Positions 34,994 through 43,481 of a DNA stretch of 64,000 nucleotides are shown here, in pieces (the first letter of the stretch is position 1; the number at the start of each line of letters is the position of its first letter). The notes under the pieces were generated by a model, which saw nothing but the letters and a program-made list of their open reading frames with translations, searched no databases and had not been told where the DNA came from. Source of the DNA: Acinetobacter gerneri DSM 14967 = CIP 107464 = MTCC 9824 (GTDB lineage: Bacteria; Pseudomonadota; Gammaproteobacteria; Pseudomonadales; Moraxellaceae); assembly GCF_000368565.1 (NCBI RefSeq), contig NZ_KB849549.1, forward strand, positions 372,001 to 436,000, in the 5' to 3' direction. Both the position numbers and the translations under genes were made by a program.

Positions 34994-36430
34994 TTAGGCT
35001 ACTTTAGACTGCTGTAATTCGGCTCTGACCCAGTCCGCCAATAACTCAATTGCTCTCTGGATTTCCTCTGACAATTCATGTCCTGCATTGAGACGAATAC
35101 AGTTTTTATAACGCTGTTCTTCACCAAAAACTTCACCTGGAACAATATTGATACTTTTGGACTGAGCAAAATAATACATTTTCAAACCATCAATTTTTTC
35201 TGGAAATTGCAACCAAAATGAATAGCCTCCTTGAGGTTGATTAATCCGTAAATCCACATCATAAAATGCTTGAATAATAAACTGTCGATATTGCTCAACT
35301 TGTGCCATTAATTTAGGTCTTAACTGCACTAAATGTTGTCGATAAGCACGACTATAAATCAGATCCGCCAAGCCCAACTGTAAAGGGGTATTGACCGTGA
35401 CATTTTGGGAAATAATCTTGCTACGTAAGTGTTTTAGGTTTGAACCTATACAAAACCAGCCTACCCGATAGGAAGATGACACTGACTTGGAAACCGAACC
35501 GCACAAGATCACATAGCCTGCTTTATCCCAATATTTGATCGGTAAAGGTCGGGTTGAACCGAAGGTACATTCTGAATAAATATCATCCTCAATCACGTAA
35601 CATTTATACTTTTCTGCAAGTTTCGCAATCTGTTCTTTTTCTGCATTAGTCAAACAAAAACCCAGTGGATTTTGGTAGTTCACTGTGAGTAAACACACCT
35701 TTGCAGTAGAGCTTTTCATCGCCTCCTCTAGGCGTTTTAGGTCAAAGCCTTGAGTGTGTGCAGGTAACTCAATAATCTTGCGCTTTAACACCGCTAAAAG
35801 CTGTAATTGTCCATTAAAATTTGGGGTTGGGATAATCACACTATCGCCTTGCTGAGTCAGATTTTGCAATACGACTGACAAGGCTGGCATACAGCCATTA
35901 CAAATATAAATATCCTCTTTGGCGATAAAAAAACCATCCTCAGCCCAATGTTCAGACAAAGCTTCACGCAAGTGAATATGTCCTTGACGTTCACTATATA
36001 AAAAATCTTCGGGTTTGCTGTGCTTCAAAGCACGCTGAATCGAACGGCGTAATGCTTCAACAGGAACATGATTGGGTGAAAGTTGGATCGAACCCAAATG
36101 AATAAGATCATTTGAAATCGCAGATTCGAGGATCTCTATTTGCAAATCCAAATTTGAAACTTCACGTGCTTTAGCAATAAAATCAAGATGCTTAGGTTCA
36201 TCTACAAAAGGCTGTTTTTTTGCTTTGACAAAATAGCCTGATTTATTTTTTACATAGACATAACCTTGGGCTTCAAGCAATTCATAACAACTTTTTGCAG
36301 TATTTAAACTGATCTGATGATGTTCAGAAAACTGTCGTAATGACAATAATCGCTGCCCGATCGCCAGCTCACCCTGATAGATTTTATGCGCAATTTGTTG
36401 AGCGAGTTGCTGATATTGAAAGGACATCAT
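34994..36430 (-). CDS. MocR-type regulator (GntR HTH fused to aminotransferase)
   Basis: This 478-residue protein fuses an N-terminal GntR winged helix (about 5-70: YQQLAQQIAHKIYQGELAIGQRLLSLRQFSEHH) to a fold-type-I aminotransferase domain (about 105-470). The PLP-binding lysine appears in CGSVSKSVSSSYRVGW, and NPLGFCLT and DDIYSE are the cofactor-contact blocks. MocR regulators sense amino acids, PLP or related amines through the PLP domain. The divergent target may be the small lipoprotein gene at 36528, about 97 bases away, but that is not certain. Confidence 0.92.
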   Translation of the reverse strand: MMSFQYQQLAQQIAHKIYQGELAIGQRLLSLRQFSEHHQISLNTAKSCYELLEAQGYVYVKNKSGYFVKAKKQPFVDEPKHLDFIAKAREVSNLDLQIEILESAISNDLIHLGSIQLSPNHVPVEALRRSIQRALKHSKPEDFLYSERQGHIHLREALSEHWAEDGFFIAKEDIYICNGCMPALSVVLQNLTQQGDSVIIPTPNFNGQLQLLAVLKRKIIELPAHTQGFDLKRLEEAMKSSTAKVCLLTVNYQNPLGFCLTNAEKEQIAKLAEKYKCYVIEDDIYSECTFGSTRPLPIKYWDKAGYVILCGSVSKSVSSSYRVGWFCIGSNLKHLRSKIISQNVTVNTPLQLGLADLIYSRAYRQHLVQLRPKLMAQVEQYRQFIIQAFYDVDLRINQPQGGYSFWLQFPEKIDGLKMYYFAQSKSINIVPGEVFGEEQRYKNCIRLNAGHELSEEIQRAIELLADWVRAELQQSKVA

Positions 36431-36527
36431 CTGTACCCATTATTTAAAAATTATTGTATCTGTATCTAAAAAATTAACAGATTTATGCTCCTCTTGTCAC
36501 CTCATTTGATTGCAAAAGGAGTAAAAC

Positions 36528-36947
36528 ATGAAAAAAATTCTATTGATCTTATTGGCTCTTAATCTCGCTGCCTGCCAAGCAAAACAGGAAAATTCACTTG
36601 CTCAGCAGCAACATTTTATTTGTAAATCACTGATTGATGGATTTTTAAAAATGAATCATTTGGGTCAATATCAACTCGAACAAATAACACCGACTTTGCA
36701 CGCCACAAGTGAGCACAGAAATTATATTTATCGTGAAAGTTCCGATACTGCGATGCGTTTAAATATGCCAGCTCAGCAGAAAATTGCGTTCCAATGCACA
36801 CAATCCAAGCAACATTTTACGCTGGATTTACTCAATCTAGAAAATCAAAGCACCACAGCCTTGATGAGTTTAGATCTTCCGCCTAAGGACAGTCCTTTGG
36901 ATCTCAAGTCAAAGTCCATGCTAGCTTCTGTGCCAAATATTCAATAA
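36528..36947 (+). CDS. Small lipoprotein of unknown function
   Basis: This 139-residue protein has a short signal peptide with a lipobox LAAC (about 13-16) and no recognisable domain. The mature part has two Cys residues (FICKSL and IAFQCTQS) that could form a disulfide. A ribosome site (AAAAGGAG) precedes the ATG. The 3' end overlaps the convergent LysR gene by 44 bases. Outer-membrane or periplasmic localisation is likely; function unknown. Confidence 0.75.
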   Translation: MKKILLILLALNLAACQAKQENSLAQQQHFICKSLIDGFLKMNHLGQYQLEQITPTLHATSEHRNYIYRESSDTAMRLNMPAQQKIAFQCTQSKQHFTLDLLNLENQSTTALMSLDLPPKDSPLDLKSKSMLASVPNIQ

Positions 36948-37797
36948 ATAATCGCACTCGTTTGGGTAGATGTTCTTGTTGATAATAGACGGCGTGAATA
37001 TGTTGATAATATTGTTCGATCTGATCTTCAAATAATGCAATCAAATTGCCATTTTCAAGATCTTGATGAATCATAAAATTGGATAAACAGGTGATTCCCA
37101 AACCTTGCAAAGCAAGTAAACGAACCGTTTCGCCATTTGAAGATTTAATTTGAGGATGTACTGTTAAATGTTCACCATTCACATGAATAGGCCATGTATT
37201 TAAATGACTGACCTTACTGAAGCCTAAAGTGGAATGTTCAAGGATATCCTGCGGTGTTTTGGGGTATCCATTTTTCTCAAGATAAGCAGGACTTGCCACG
37301 ATATATAGACGACTTTTACACAATAATTTGGCATGTAAACTTGAGTCATTTAACTCACCAAATCGGATGGCGACATCAGTTTTATGCTCAAGTAAATCAA
37401 TAATCTGATCATTGCTATTCAGCTCAATTTCAATATTTGGATAGAGTTGACGGAACTCAGTCATTAATGGTGCAATCACATGCAATACAAAAGGCGTAGC
37501 CGAATCCACCCGGATAACGCCCGATGACTCGCTATCTGATTTAAGCAGTGCATCTTCGGCTTCATTTAAATCATGAATAATTTTACGGGCTTTTTCTAGA
37601 AATATTTGACCTTCCTGAGTGAGTTTTATTTTGCGGGTGGTGCGCTCCAATAATGTAACATTCAACTTACTTTCTAGACGTTGTAAAGCACGGCTCACGC
37701 CTGAGGTTGTTTGTGAAAGATGCTCTGCGGCACGTGCAATCGTTCCAACATCCACGATTGTGACGAATGCTTGTAATTCTTCTAAACTTGATTTCAT
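36904..37797 (-). CDS. LysR-family regulator (YafC-like)
   Basis: This 297-residue LysR protein has its helix-turn-helix at about 1-60 (LEELQAFVTIVDVGTIARAAEHLSQTTSGVSRALQRLE) and a substrate domain of the CrgA/YafC type (DVAIRFGELNDSSLHAKLL). It is divergent from dkgB, the same arrangement as yafC-dkgB in Escherichia coli, so it probably regulates dkgB and the MFS gene behind it. Its end overlaps the small lipoprotein gene. Confidence 0.9.
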   Translation of the reverse strand: MKSSLEELQAFVTIVDVGTIARAAEHLSQTTSGVSRALQRLESKLNVTLLERTTRKIKLTQEGQIFLEKARKIIHDLNEAEDALLKSDSESSGVIRVDSATPFVLHVIAPLMTEFRQLYPNIEIELNSNDQIIDLLEHKTDVAIRFGELNDSSLHAKLLCKSRLYIVASPAYLEKNGYPKTPQDILEHSTLGFSKVSHLNTWPIHVNGEHLTVHPQIKSSNGETVRLLALQGLGITCLSNFMIHQDLENGNLIALFEDQIEQYYQHIHAVYYQQEHLPKRVRLFIEYLAQKLAWTLT

Positions 37798-37954
37798 CTC
37801 AATTCTGCTGTGTTGATTATTGACTTTTATTCAACAATATTTTGCTTATTTCTCTATTTTTTTGCAATTTAAAAAGCCGCAAAATATATGCAATTTCAAG
37901 CAATATGCGAGCGGTTGCAAGTTCAAAACAACTGCCTCGCCAAAGGTAAATCTT

Positions 37955-38758
37955 ATGATCGTTCCTCAAATCGGTGTAGGCACATTTCGCTTAAGCGGGC
38001 AAACCGTGATTGATTCTGTAAAAAATGCCTTAAATGTAGGTTATCGCGCTGTTGATACAGCACAAATTTACGGCAATGAAGCAGAAGTCGGTCTAGCTAT
38101 CGCTGAATCAGCTCTCCCTCGCCAAGACCTATTTATCACGACAAAAATTTGGACAGATAACTATTCACGTGAAAAGTTAATTCCAAGTTTAAAAGAAAGC
38201 TTAGAAAAGTTAGGCACTGATGCCGTAGATTTGACCCTCATTCATTGGCCAGCACCCAAGCTCGGTATCTCTGTTGCAGAAATGATGAACAATCTACTTG
38301 AGGCTAAACAACAAGGTTTGACCGAGCATATTGGTATTTCAAACTTCAACATTGAGCTAACTCAGCAAGCCATTGATGCAGTGGGTCTTGAAAATATTGC
38401 CACAAATCAAATAGAACTAAGCCCCTATTTGCAAAATCAAGAACTTGTGGATTATTTACAATCTCAACAAATCGATGTGACTTCTTATATGACTTTGGCT
38501 TATGGCAAAGTGCTCAATGATCCTATTTTGACTGAAATCGCACAGCGTCATCAAGCCAGTACAGCGCAAGTTGCTTTGGCGTGGGCACATCAAAAAGGTT
38601 ATACGGTGATTCCATCTTCAACCAAAATTGAACATTTAAAAGCCAATTTGGATGCACTCAATCTGCATCTTGAGCCTGAAGAAATGCATCTCATCACAAC
38701 TCTTGAACGTCAAGGCAGAGAAGTTAATCCTGAAAATCTCGCTGCAGATTGGGATTAA
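37955..38758 (+). CDS. dkgB: 2,5-diketo-D-gluconate reductase B-type aldo/keto reductase
   Basis: This 267-residue aldo/keto reductase closely follows DkgB, with the same length and near-identical blocks (VGTFRLSGQ, GYRAVDTAQIYGNE, TTKIW, KLIPSLKESLEKL, NQIELSPYLQN, TSYMTLAYGKVL). The tetrad is D34, Y39, K64 and H97. It reduces small aldehydes such as methylglyoxal and can reduce diketogluconate. I start it at the ATG at 37955 (MIVPQIG), with AAAGGT upstream; the longer frame begins with an implausible leader. An MFS gene follows nine bases later in the same operon. Confidence 0.94.
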   Translation: MIVPQIGVGTFRLSGQTVIDSVKNALNVGYRAVDTAQIYGNEAEVGLAIAESALPRQDLFITTKIWTDNYSREKLIPSLKESLEKLGTDAVDLTLIHWPAPKLGISVAEMMNNLLEAKQQGLTEHIGISNFNIELTQQAIDAVGLENIATNQIELSPYLQNQELVDYLQSQQIDVTSYMTLAYGKVLNDPILTEIAQRHQASTAQVALAWAHQKGYTVIPSSTKIEHLKANLDALNLHLEPEEMHLITTLERQGREVNPENLAADWD

Positions 38759-38767
38759 GGAAGAACC

Positions 38768-39940
38768 ATGAAAATTAACTTTCCTTTACTTGCCTTGGCA
38801 ATCGGTGCTTTTGCAATTGGGACAACTGAATTTTCTCCGATGGGTTTTTTACCGCAAATCGCTGAAAGTCTAAATATTTCCATTCCTAGTGCGGGTATGT
38901 TGATTACTGCCTACGCATTGGGCGTGATGATTGGCGCACCGATCATGACGCTGTGGTTTGGACATTTCTCACGTCGCAAGGCATTGATATTATTAATGAG
39001 TATTTTCACCATTGGTAATATTTTAGCGGCGATTGCACCAAGTTATCTTGGATTGATGGGTGCACGGATCATTACCAGTTTAAATCATGGTGCATTTTTC
39101 GGGATTGGTTCGATAGTGGCAACCAGTGTCGTTCCCAAAGATAAGCAAGCCAGTGCTGTTGCGATGATGTTTATGGGGCTGACCATTGCCAATATTGGTG
39201 GCGTTCCCTTAGCGACATGGGTTGGACAAAATATTGGTTGGCGCATGTCCTTTGCAGCAATTGCAGTACTGGGTCTTGTGACCATGTTGGCACTCTATAA
39301 GGCTCTACCAGAAGGCACTGTCGGTCAACGCCCTGATGTTAAAACTGAACTAAAAGTTTTGACCCGATTGCCTGTCGTACTTGCTTTACTCACCACCGTG
39401 ATGAGTGCGGGGGCAATGTTTACGCTTTATACCTATATTGCTCCAAGCCTGATGACTATCACACATGCTTCACCAAGTTATATCACTTTGATGTTGGTCT
39501 TGATCGGTATTGGTTTTTCGATCGGGAATCATTTCGGTGGTAAATTTGCCGATCTATCTTTAATTAAAACATTGACAGGATTTTTGCTTTTGTTGATGAA
39601 CATGATGTTGCTCTTCCCTATTTTAGCTCAAACACATCTCGGTGCTGCAATCGCATTGATCATCTGGGGTGCAGCCGCATTTGCTGTCGTTCCACCACTG
39701 CAAATGCGTGTGATGTCTGTTGCACACGATGCACCAGGACTTGCATCTTCAGTCAATATCGGTGCTTTTAACCTTGGAAATGCCTTAGGTGCTGCTGCAG
39801 GTGGAGCTGTTTTAAGTCTTGGAATGGGTTATGCGGCTGTCTCAATCATGGGGGCGATCCTCACAGCATTGGGCCTAGTTTTGGTTTTTATTCAAATGAA
39901 AATCATGCGTGCCCCTGCTCAGCAAGCTGAGTGCCTCTAA
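38768..39940 (+). CDS. MFS transporter, DHA1 (sugar-efflux/AraJ-like)
   Basis: This 390-residue protein has twelve predicted membrane helices. The opening LALAIGAFAIGTTEFSPMGFLPQIAESLNIS is typical of AraJ/YdhP-like drug:H+ or sugar exporters, and the loop 2 motif is LWFGHFSRRKALI. It follows dkgB by nine bases and shares its transcript, so it may export a sugar derivative or toxic carbonyl linked to that enzyme. The substrate is unknown. Confidence 0.88.
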   Translation: MKINFPLLALAIGAFAIGTTEFSPMGFLPQIAESLNISIPSAGMLITAYALGVMIGAPIMTLWFGHFSRRKALILLMSIFTIGNILAAIAPSYLGLMGARIITSLNHGAFFGIGSIVATSVVPKDKQASAVAMMFMGLTIANIGGVPLATWVGQNIGWRMSFAAIAVLGLVTMLALYKALPEGTVGQRPDVKTELKVLTRLPVVLALLTTVMSAGAMFTLYTYIAPSLMTITHASPSYITLMLVLIGIGFSIGNHFGGKFADLSLIKTLTGFLLLLMNMMLLFPILAQTHLGAAIALIIWGAAAFAVVPPLQMRVMSVAHDAPGLASSVNIGAFNLGNALGAAAGGAVLSLGMGYAAVSIMGAILTALGLVLVFIQMKIMRAPAQQAECL

Positions 39941-40011
39941 GCATTTGACCTAAAATAGTATTTATTTAAAATGTTGGTTTAAAATATTAATTTTTAAATA
40001 TTTAACTCCAC

Positions 40012-40050
40012 AAAAAATCCCCGACTATTCAAATAGACGGGGATTTTTTT
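40012..40050. terminator. Bidirectional terminator between MFS and START genes
   Basis: AAAAAATCCCCG/CGGGGATTTTTT (40012-40023 with 40038-40049) makes a 12-bp stem with an extra inner pairing (CTATT/AATAG). A- and T-runs on both sides serve the two convergent genes. Confidence 0.9.
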
Positions 40051-40067
40051 CAGCATTTAAAATTGAT

Positions 40068-40718
40068 CTATTTTAAAAATTCAGGTAATGCAGGAAGTTT
40101 CGGATTTTTCGCCAAAGTGGCTTTCATTTTTTGCAACATTTGATAAGGCATTTGCTCAACAAACATATTGGCAACGCTCGCAGGAATCGAGCCTTCAGGA
40201 TTTGCAAAGCCCGAATTGGATACCTTCACTTTATTTGCTGCCAATTTTTGAAATGTCCAATCGCCTTCATATTGCGTCATACGGACATAATCTGAATTGA
40301 TAGGCATACCTTGTGCAATGGCTTTATTTTTGATTACGATATTTCCATTGGCATCTTTCATGACTTTGCCTCGAACTACCATATCTCGATCTTTCAGTGG
40401 GAATGGAAAATGCAAAATCATATAAATGGTAAATTCACCTTTTTTATCATCACGATTGAGCAGTTGTACTTTTTTAATATTGGGTGCCCAGTTTGGCGCA
40501 TGTTCGACATCCAAAACCAAAGCGACCGCTTTTTCAACCGGTACATCAAAAGTCGTTTCGCTTTTATAAGATAATACGGAGTTGTTCGAATCTTTATAGG
40601 TCCAAACTTTCACGTTATTTTTATCTAAGCTTAGCTTCGCACCATTTGGCAAAGCAGCTTGTGTTGCCAAGCTTAAACTTGCAACAACACAAGCGATCAA
40701 CATCACTGTCTTTTTCAT
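40068..40718 (-). CDS. Exported START-domain (lipid-binding-like) protein
   Basis: This 216-residue protein has a Sec signal peptide (about 1-21, ending TQA) and a START/polyketide-cyclase-like helix-grip domain (about 40-210). Typical blocks are SETTFDVPVEKAVALVLDVEHAPNWAPNIKKVQLL and FPFPLKDRDMVVRG. Such domains bind hydrophobic ligands; the periplasmic ligand is unknown. It stands 54 bases downstream of dapB on the same strand and may be co-transcribed. Confidence 0.85.
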   Translation of the reverse strand: MKKTVMLIACVVASLSLATQAALPNGAKLSLDKNNVKVWTYKDSNNSVLSYKSETTFDVPVEKAVALVLDVEHAPNWAPNIKKVQLLNRDDKKGEFTIYMILHFPFPLKDRDMVVRGKVMKDANGNIVIKNKAIAQGMPINSDYVRMTQYEGDWTFQKLAANKVKVSNSGFANPEGSIPASVANMFVEQMPYQMLQKMKATLAKNPKLPALPEFLK

Positions 40719-40772
40719 TTTATATTTTAAATAATTTTTCGATTTTTTATTCTAACGATACTTTAAATCAAC

Positions 40773-41588
40773 TTAAATATCATTTAAGCCTAAAACATCT
40801 TTCATATCGTACTTTTTGGCATCTTTTCCAACGACCCATGCTGCTGCACGTACTGCACCTGCAGCAAAATTCATACGATTGGTTGCTTTGTGAGTGATCT
40901 CTACACGCTCACCTTCACCGATAAACATCACTGTATGTTCACCCACGATGTCACCACCACGAATGGTTTCAAAGCCAATAGTTTGGCGATCACGTGGTCC
41001 TGTATGACCTTCACGACCATAAACAGCTACTTCTTTGAGGTTACGACCCAAAGTATCCGCAACAGCTTCACCCATCATCAACGCGGTACCTGATGGTGCA
41101 TCTACTTTATGACGGTGGTGTGCTTCAATGATTTCGATATCCACTGTATCGCCAAAAACTTTAGCAGCAAGCTCTAAAAGTTTGATCGAAACATTGACAC
41201 CAACTGAGTAATTGGCTGCATAAACGACTGGTGATTTAGTTGCAGATTCATTTAAAAGTTCTTTTTGTTCATCGTTCATACCTGTGGTACCGATGACCAT
41301 TGCCACGCCCGCTGCACTGCAAAGTTTTAAGTTTGCTTCAGTTGCAACAGGTGCTGTGAAATCAATAATCACGTCACAGTCTTTAAGTACTTCAGATAAA
41401 TCGCCTACAACCTTCACGCCTACTGAACCAATACCTGCGAGTTCACCTGCATCTGTACCAACAAGTGAGCTTTCTGGGCGCTCTACTGCGGCTGCAAGTT
41501 GATAGCCTGCATCATGAACAGCTTGGATCAATGTACGGCCCATACGACCGCCAGCACCTAATACACCAATGCGTGGAGCTTGTGACAT
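40773..41588 (-). CDS. dapB: 4-hydroxy-tetrahydrodipicolinate reductase
   Basis: DapB reduces the DapA product with NAD(P)H in lysine and peptidoglycan precursor synthesis. The 271-residue protein shows the N-terminal dinucleotide fold IGVLGAGGRMGRTLI, the GTTGMNDEQ loop, and the catalytic EAHHRHKVDAPSGTAL, where the His pair and Lys bind the substrate. GAVRAAAWVVGK closes the fold. dnaJ lies on the same strand but 4.3 kb upstream, with unrelated genes between. Confidence 0.96.
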   Translation of the reverse strand: MSQAPRIGVLGAGGRMGRTLIQAVHDAGYQLAAAVERPESSLVGTDAGELAGIGSVGVKVVGDLSEVLKDCDVIIDFTAPVATEANLKLCSAAGVAMVIGTTGMNDEQKELLNESATKSPVVYAANYSVGVNVSIKLLELAAKVFGDTVDIEIIEAHHRHKVDAPSGTALMMGEAVADTLGRNLKEVAVYGREGHTGPRDRQTIGFETIRGGDIVGEHTVMFIGEGERVEITHKATNRMNFAAGAVRAAAWVVGKDAKKYDMKDVLGLNDI

Positions 41589-41929
41589 AAGATCTTCCTA
41601 AATCTAAACGTTTAAATTGTGTCTACTATAACAAAAGTTAAGGTTTTGGAATAAAGTTCATCATGAATATTTGTGTTTCAGTAACATCCTCAAATATTTA
41701 TAAAATCCAAACATGCGATGAAGTAAGTATGAAAACTCATTTAGAAAAATATATTTTCCCAACTGTGTAAGCCAAGGCGTACAAAGATTTAGGGAATTTA
41801 CCCATATACGAGCCATAAGAAATTTATTAATATAAACACATAGAGAGCAGGAAGCTCCAGAGAATAATAAAAAAGTAGCAATGGAAAGTGCACAGATACG
41901 ACAGGAGTTATATCTGAGTTGCAAATACG
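41589..41929. other. Gap between dapB and lipoprotein gene, no clear gene
   Basis: About 340 AT-rich bases separate dapB from the terminator at 41930. An 87-codon minus-strand frame covers most of it, but it begins next to the terminator of the upstream gene, lacks a ribosome site and is rich in Cys, Phe and Leu in a chance-like manner. I see nothing else in it. Confidence 0.35.
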
Positions 41930-41964
41930 AAAAAGCCCGACAGGATGTCGGGCTTTTTTATTTA
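41930..41964. terminator. Strong terminator, serves the minus-strand lipoprotein gene
   Basis: A 12-bp stem AAAAAGCCCGAC/GTCGGGCTTTTT (41930-41941 with 41947-41958) lies 27 bases past the lipoprotein stop. T-runs on both strands make it bidirectional. Confidence 0.9.
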
Positions 41965-41984
41965 GCTCTCATTTGAGCGAATAG

Positions 41985-42485
41985 TTATTTTTTATTTTCT
42001 AGACTTTCAATTGTTCTTTGAATAATGATGAGCTGTTGATCCGTTACATTTTGAAAAAATATATGTGCGAATTGAGGTTCTCCATGTTTATTATTTAAAT
42101 AAATAAGAATTTCTCCACAGTTTCCAACTCCACAAGTTTTAATTTTCTTTATGCCATTAAAATCTTTTGTTTTGAAATTATTAAATAAATATCGATTATG
42201 TTTTGAAAGTGAAGTATTCGGTACATTACCTAAATATAGGTTTGCAAAAATCTTTCCATCTTTATCCCTGAGCTCATATATATCAAAGTCCATCATTTGA
42301 TCTAAATTTGAAGGTTGAGTTAATTTAAAACTTTTAGGTAAATCTAAAGTATATTGATTAATAATAGTATTGCTTAGTTCTATATTTATATCAGTGTTAT
42401 GTAGCTTTGTATGTGTGCATGAAAGCAATAAAGGGCATAATAATAACACTACGATATTTTTTCTCATTTTCATCATGAATACCAT
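41985..42485 (-). CDS. Putative lipoprotein, unknown function
   Basis: This 166-residue protein has a signal peptide ending in the lipobox LLSC (C23) and no recognisable domain. The mature part alternates strands and charged loops and contains a CGVGNCGE pair that may form a disulfide. Several ATGs crowd the start (offsets 0, 9, 12 and 18 bases) and none has a clear ribosome site, so the start is uncertain. Codon use is very AT-rich, as in the neighbouring genes of this variable stretch. Confidence 0.65.
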   Translation of the reverse strand: MVFMMKMRKNIVVLLLCPLLLSCTHTKLHNTDINIELSNTIINQYTLDLPKSFKLTQPSNLDQMMDFDIYELRDKDGKIFANLYLGNVPNTSLSKHNRYLFNNFKTKDFNGIKKIKTCGVGNCGEILIYLNNKHGEPQFAHIFFQNVTDQQLIIIQRTIESLENKK

Positions 42486-42747
42486 TTTTTACGCAATGCT
42501 GACTTGTTAGCATCAATATTTTTTTAATGAAAACTTTAATTTTTACTAATTTCTCTAAAATATTGATCTTTACTTTATCTAATATTTCATGATTCGCCAT
42601 TGATATCTACTTAAATTATTTTATTATGAAGTCCAATTTCCGTCTGTGCTATGTAATTTTAAGAATTTGATTTTTTTTAAATATTCAAAACTTAGCTATT
42701 AAATTCTGAGCCTTTATTTAAAAATTACCTAAAAGGATAAAAAACCT

Positions 42748-43299
42748 ATGAGCACAAAATATTGTTATGAATGTGGCGCTGAAAAAGTTTTGGGACATAA
42801 GTTTTGTGGCTCATGCGGAAAATCATTTCAGGTGCAATCCAAAGTTAATTTTGTTCAAAATAAAAAAGAGATCGACACATATAATCAACACCAAACTTAT
42901 TTAAATAAAGTTTCTAATTTTCAACACAAGTTTTTTACTTATATGTTTTTCATCATATTTTTATCAATCATCTTGATGGTTCTATCAGGCTTTTCGATAG
43001 GATTTCGGTTTTTTTCTGCCAGTTTCGGAAGTATCTTTTTTTTATTTATTATCTTTTTTGTATTCAAATTTATGAACTTAGATTTTGCTTTAGCGAAAGC
43101 CATTTATGGTCAAAACTATGAACATAAAGGAAAAGACTTAGAGACAATTTACCACTCACTAGATTCTTCAAAAAACCCTAAAGGCGAAACCATTTGTATT
43201 TTCTGTGGAAATTCTCGTTTCTATAGAAAAGGGATTTATGCCACTTCTAACTGCACTGTGAATTGTACAAAATGCAAAGCATATCTTTATACGGAATGA
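42748..43299 (+). CDS. Zinc-ribbon membrane protein
   Basis: This 183-residue protein starts with a zinc ribbon (YCYECGAEKVLGHKFCGSCG, two CxxC pairs, residues 6-25). Two strong membrane helices follow (about 65-85 and 90-108), and a second Cys cluster lies at the C-terminus (CIFCGN ... NCTKCKA). AAAGGA precedes the ATG. Both Cys clusters would face the cytosol if the helices form a hairpin. The family is unnamed to me; function unknown. Confidence 0.75.
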   Translation: MSTKYCYECGAEKVLGHKFCGSCGKSFQVQSKVNFVQNKKEIDTYNQHQTYLNKVSNFQHKFFTYMFFIIFLSIILMVLSGFSIGFRFFSASFGSIFFLFIIFFVFKFMNLDFALAKAIYGQNYEHKGKDLETIYHSLDSSKNPKGETICIFCGNSRFYRKGIYATSNCTVNCTKCKAYLYTE

Positions 43300-43364
43300 A
43301 AATTTAAACGCTGAGTGCAGAGAATCACTTATGGGGTGTTTTAAAAAAATCTCAATTAAGCTAT

Positions 43365-43396
43365 TTATCAAAGATCCTTCTGCAGATCTTTGATAA
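43365..43396. other. Perfect 12-bp hairpin
   Basis: TTATCAAAGATC/GATCTTTGATAA (43365-43376 with 43385-43396) is a perfect inverted repeat with an 8-base loop between two convergent genes. No T-run follows, so it may help stabilise RNA 3' ends or bind a protein. Confidence 0.45.
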
Positions 43397-43417
43397 TTTA
43401 AAAAAGATAATAAAAAC

Positions 43418-43440
43418 GGAAGCTTTAAGCTTCCATTTTT
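43418..43440. terminator. Terminator between zinc-ribbon and GTPase genes
   Basis: GGAAGCT/AGCTTCC (43418-43424 with 43428-43434) with a 3-base loop is followed by Ts on the plus strand and, after one base, by Ts on the minus strand. It can serve both convergent genes. Confidence 0.75.
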
Positions 43441-43481
43441 GATTTTATACAAATTGTATTATGAGAAATAAAAACTAAAAT

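Noticed and set aside
40088..40897. Several plus-strand frames opposite the START-domain gene and dapB
   Set aside because: They are antisense shadows of well-supported genes, with no ribosome sites and no protein-like conserved pattern.
41661..41924. 87-codon minus-strand frame between dapB and the lipoprotein gene
   Set aside because: No ribosome site, chance-like composition, and its start abuts a strong terminator.
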